DNA from: an uncultured cyanobacterium
Lineage (GTDB): Bacteria > Cyanobacteriota > Cyanobacteriia > CACIAM-69d
DNA: 7,991 bases
Assembly (NCBI GenBank): GCA_937894105.1
Contig: CALCTI010000561.1
Span: forward strand, 1 to 7,991
Reading direction: 5' to 3'
This document shows positions 6,293 through 7,991 of the stretch, in pieces. Positions within the stretch are counted from its first letter, which is position 1. Every line of letters starts with the position of its first letter. A program made the position numbers and the translations under genes. The notes beneath the pieces were generated by a model that searched no databases, was not told the DNA's origin, and saw only the letters and a list, made by a program, of their open reading frames with translations.

Positions 6293-7624
6293 TTAAGAGA
6301 GGATTTCTACCTGCCGTAGCCTACGCACTTGATATCCTCCCAAGGCAAGCAGCATGCCCAAACTAGCAAACAGGGCTGTCTGAAGAGCCATTCCGGCCCC
6401 GACACCCACACTGAAGATTCCGCCAAAGAGGTGAGCCAACGCACCATCGGGCTGCATGGCAGGCTCAAAAACATAGTCTGCTAAAGGACCGGCGATCGCC
6501 GCCCCTGACGTGCCAATTAAATCAATGATGAGATATCGCGTAGCAAACACGCGACCTTGCACTCCAGGCTCCACCTTCGTCCGCCAAATGGCTTGACCAC
6601 AGCCTCCTGGGAAAGGGGAGCAAAAGCCGCCGATTAGACCCGTGATGAGAAAGGTCGTCACAGAACTTCTGGCTAAGGCCAACCCGATTAGGGCAGCTTT
6701 CCAAATCGTATTGCCAATCAAGACTCCGTGAATCCGTCGCTTGGGACCACCCCAAATCCCCAAAGTTACGCCGCCTAGGAGTCCGCCGAGTCCAAAAAAC
6801 GCAAACATTGAGCCCAAAACTGAGGAATCGGCGCTCGTGCGAGAAAAGGCCATCGGAAATAAGTTGCTGAAACAAATGCTATCGATAAAGCTATTAATCA
6901 TAAAAAAGCCCAGCAGCACCCTTAGGCTGGGGCTTCGCCACAAGTATCGGACACCAAATAGAAGGCTTGACAGGGGTTTATCCGAGGACGGTTGGTTCAA
7001 GGTTGGATTTGGTTCGGGAGGCTGGGGAATGGTGACCAGGCTGAGGGTGGCGATCGCGACTCCAAAGGTCATTAGGTCCACAAAAAACACCCCAGTGAGT
7101 CCAGCCGCTGCATACACAACTCCGGCAGCGGCTGGGGTCACGATGTAACTGCTGGATAGCTTGATGGAATCGAATGCGGAGGCACGGGCATAGTGCTTTT
7201 CGGGGACTAATAATGAAACCGAAGCAGAGTTCGCTAGTCCTTGAATTCGCCCGAATAGTCCACTCACGGCTCCAGAGATATAGAGATGCCAAATTTGTAA
7301 TTGATCGGTCAGCAGTAGGATCAACAGGGCGATCGTCGAGAGTCCGGCAACCAGGTCCCCCAGTAACATCAGATATTTACGGTTGAAGCGATCAACCCAG
7401 ACACCCGCAAACGGCGAAATCAATAGCTTAGGAACTTGCGTGGCGACAAAAATTAGGGATAGGGGTGTGGCTTGTCCTGGCAATTCCCAAGCCCAGATCG
7501 TGATTGCAAAATTGGTCATCCCAGAGCCAAGGATGGACGCAAATTGCCCCAGCCAGATGATTAGAAACGTTTGCATAATTGGCGAATCAGCGTAGGGTTC
7601 TGGACACAAGGGAGAGGAAGACAC
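6293..7624 (-). CDS. MFS exporter, DHA3/MFS_3 (EntS- or macrolide-efflux-like) family
   Basis: The 443-residue protein is of normal length for a 12-helix major facilitator and should sit in the plasma membrane, exporting a small molecule in exchange for protons. The loop after helix 2 carries the family signature A, GVWVDRFNRKYLMLLGD (residues 74-90). Other blocks typical of this exporter group are the N-terminal FLIIWLGQFAS..GSGMT, the central NSASVSLLVPEKHYARASA followed by PAAAGVVYAAAGL, and a C-terminal helix rich in Gly and Leu. The substrate could be a drug, siderophore or metabolite; nothing nearby tells which. The outer start is GTG at 7622-7624, with an AGGA about 11 bases upstream on the minus strand. 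An in-frame ATG at 7574-7576 would begin MQTFLIIWLGQ, where many relatives start, and would remove 16 hydrophilic residues; either could be right. The gene has its own long spacers on both sides, so it is probably transcribed alone. No regulator gene is adjacent in the window. Confidence 0.9.
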   Translation of the reverse strand: MSSSPLCPEPYADSPIMQTFLIIWLGQFASILGSGMTNFAITIWAWELPGQATPLSLIFVATQVPKLLISPFAGVWVDRFNRKYLMLLGDLVAGLSTIALLILLLTDQLQIWHLYISGAVSGLFGRIQGLANSASVSLLVPEKHYARASAFDSIKLSSSYIVTPAAAGVVYAAAGLTGVFFVDLMTFGVAIATLSLVTIPQPPEPNPTLNQPSSDKPLSSLLFGVRYLWRSPSLRVLLGFFMINSFIDSICFSNLFPMAFSRTSADSSVLGSMFAFFGLGGLLGGVTLGIWGGPKRRIHGVLIGNTIWKAALIGLALARSSVTTFLITGLIGGFCSPFPGGCGQAIWRTKVEPGVQGRVFATRYLIIDLIGTSGAAIAGPLADYVFEPAMQPDGALAHLFGGIFSVGVGAGMALQTALFASLGMLLALGGYQVRRLRQVEILS

Positions 7625-7991
7625 CGCATTTGATTTCCTATGCCTTATCCAGCAGCTTTGCTTGTTCGGTAGTGATACGAAATAATGGTTACCTCAGCAA
7701 GCTTAAGTTGGAGGGGCTTGTCGTGGTATAGATTTTGACTCCGAAACGCATTTTTTCGCCCCATCAGCACTGGTTGTGGCGTGCTCTCATAGATAGAGGC
7801 TTACTTCTCCAGGAAGAATCGACGCAAATCCTCCAAAACCATCCCAGTGCCAATCCACCCTCCGAGACCACCCCATTTGTAAAAAGTGGAAAAGTAAATA
7901 CGATAGGACAAACTCGCACTGAGGGACTAGGCGCTCGCAATTCCCCAATCCCAGCAACTGGGCAGCCTTTAAGGTCAACGGTGAACGCGCT
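7625..7991. other. Right-hand spacer with an open minus-strand frame running off the edge
   Basis: These 367 bases hold the upstream region of the exporter and no convincing gene. One minus-strand frame is open from the right edge to a TGA at about 7787-7789 (about 67 residues, including LTLKAAQLLGLGNCERLV and a Trp/Gly-rich end). It has no ATG within the window, so it would have to be the C-terminal end of a gene lying mainly to the right. I do not recognise it, and the composition does not clearly favour coding. Treat it as a possible partial gene only. Confidence 0.3.
7672..7700 (-). promoter_or_regulatory. Candidate promoter for the exporter gene
   Basis: On the minus strand TTGCTG (7695-7700) and TATCAC (7672-7677) are 17 bases apart, about 48 bases before the GTG start. 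Spacing is ideal, but the boxes match consensus at only three and four of six positions, so this is a weak call. Confidence 0.22.

Noticed and set aside
1..7991. CRISPR array, tRNA, rRNA, insertion sequence or defence island
   Set aside because: No regularly spaced repeats, cloverleaf or rRNA-like sequence, transposase motifs or terminal inverted repeats flanking a gene were seen anywhere in the window.

Overview
The window looks like ordinary chromosomal DNA from a phycobilisome-containing cyanobacterium. Two things point that way. The palindrome GCGATCGC (HIP1) occurs about 20 times by my count in 8 kb, inside genes and between them, where roughly 0.1 would be expected by chance. There is also a gene for a CpcS/CpeS-type phycobiliprotein lyase. 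I cannot name the genus from sequence alone.

Layout, left to right. 1-204 is non-coding and holds a perfect 15-bp hairpin. 205-990 (-) is a HAD-superfamily hydrolase, divergent from 1143-1694 (+), the phycobiliprotein lyase. A small two-helix membrane protein of unknown function follows at 1801-2106 (+). A repeat-rich leader (2107-2279) precedes a complete, catalytically intact cytosolic prolyl oligopeptidase at 2280-4367 (+). Convergent to it on the minus strand are two tandem paralogues of an unnamed polytopic membrane protein family. The intact copy is at 5163-5810. The second, at 4433-5106, is split into two reading frames by an imperfect 41-bp tandem duplication. A gene-free stretch (5811-6292) separates them from an MFS exporter of the drug-efflux (DHA3/MFS_3) type at 6293-7624 (-). 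The last 367 bases hold no convincing gene.

The genes do not form one pathway. They are mostly housekeeping or orphan functions: chromophore attachment to light-harvesting proteins, peptide degradation, a phosphatase-like enzyme of unknown substrate, and a small-molecule exporter. The only likely co-transcribed groups are lyase plus small membrane protein (at most a 106-bp gap) and the two paralogues (56-bp gap). I found no transposase, integrase, CRISPR array, tRNA, rRNA, or defence or biosynthetic cluster. The most informative local signal is the duplicated and broken membrane-protein pair, with the 41-bp duplication and a 9-bp minisatellite side by side in the broken copy. I do not see a previously undescribed multi-gene system here.
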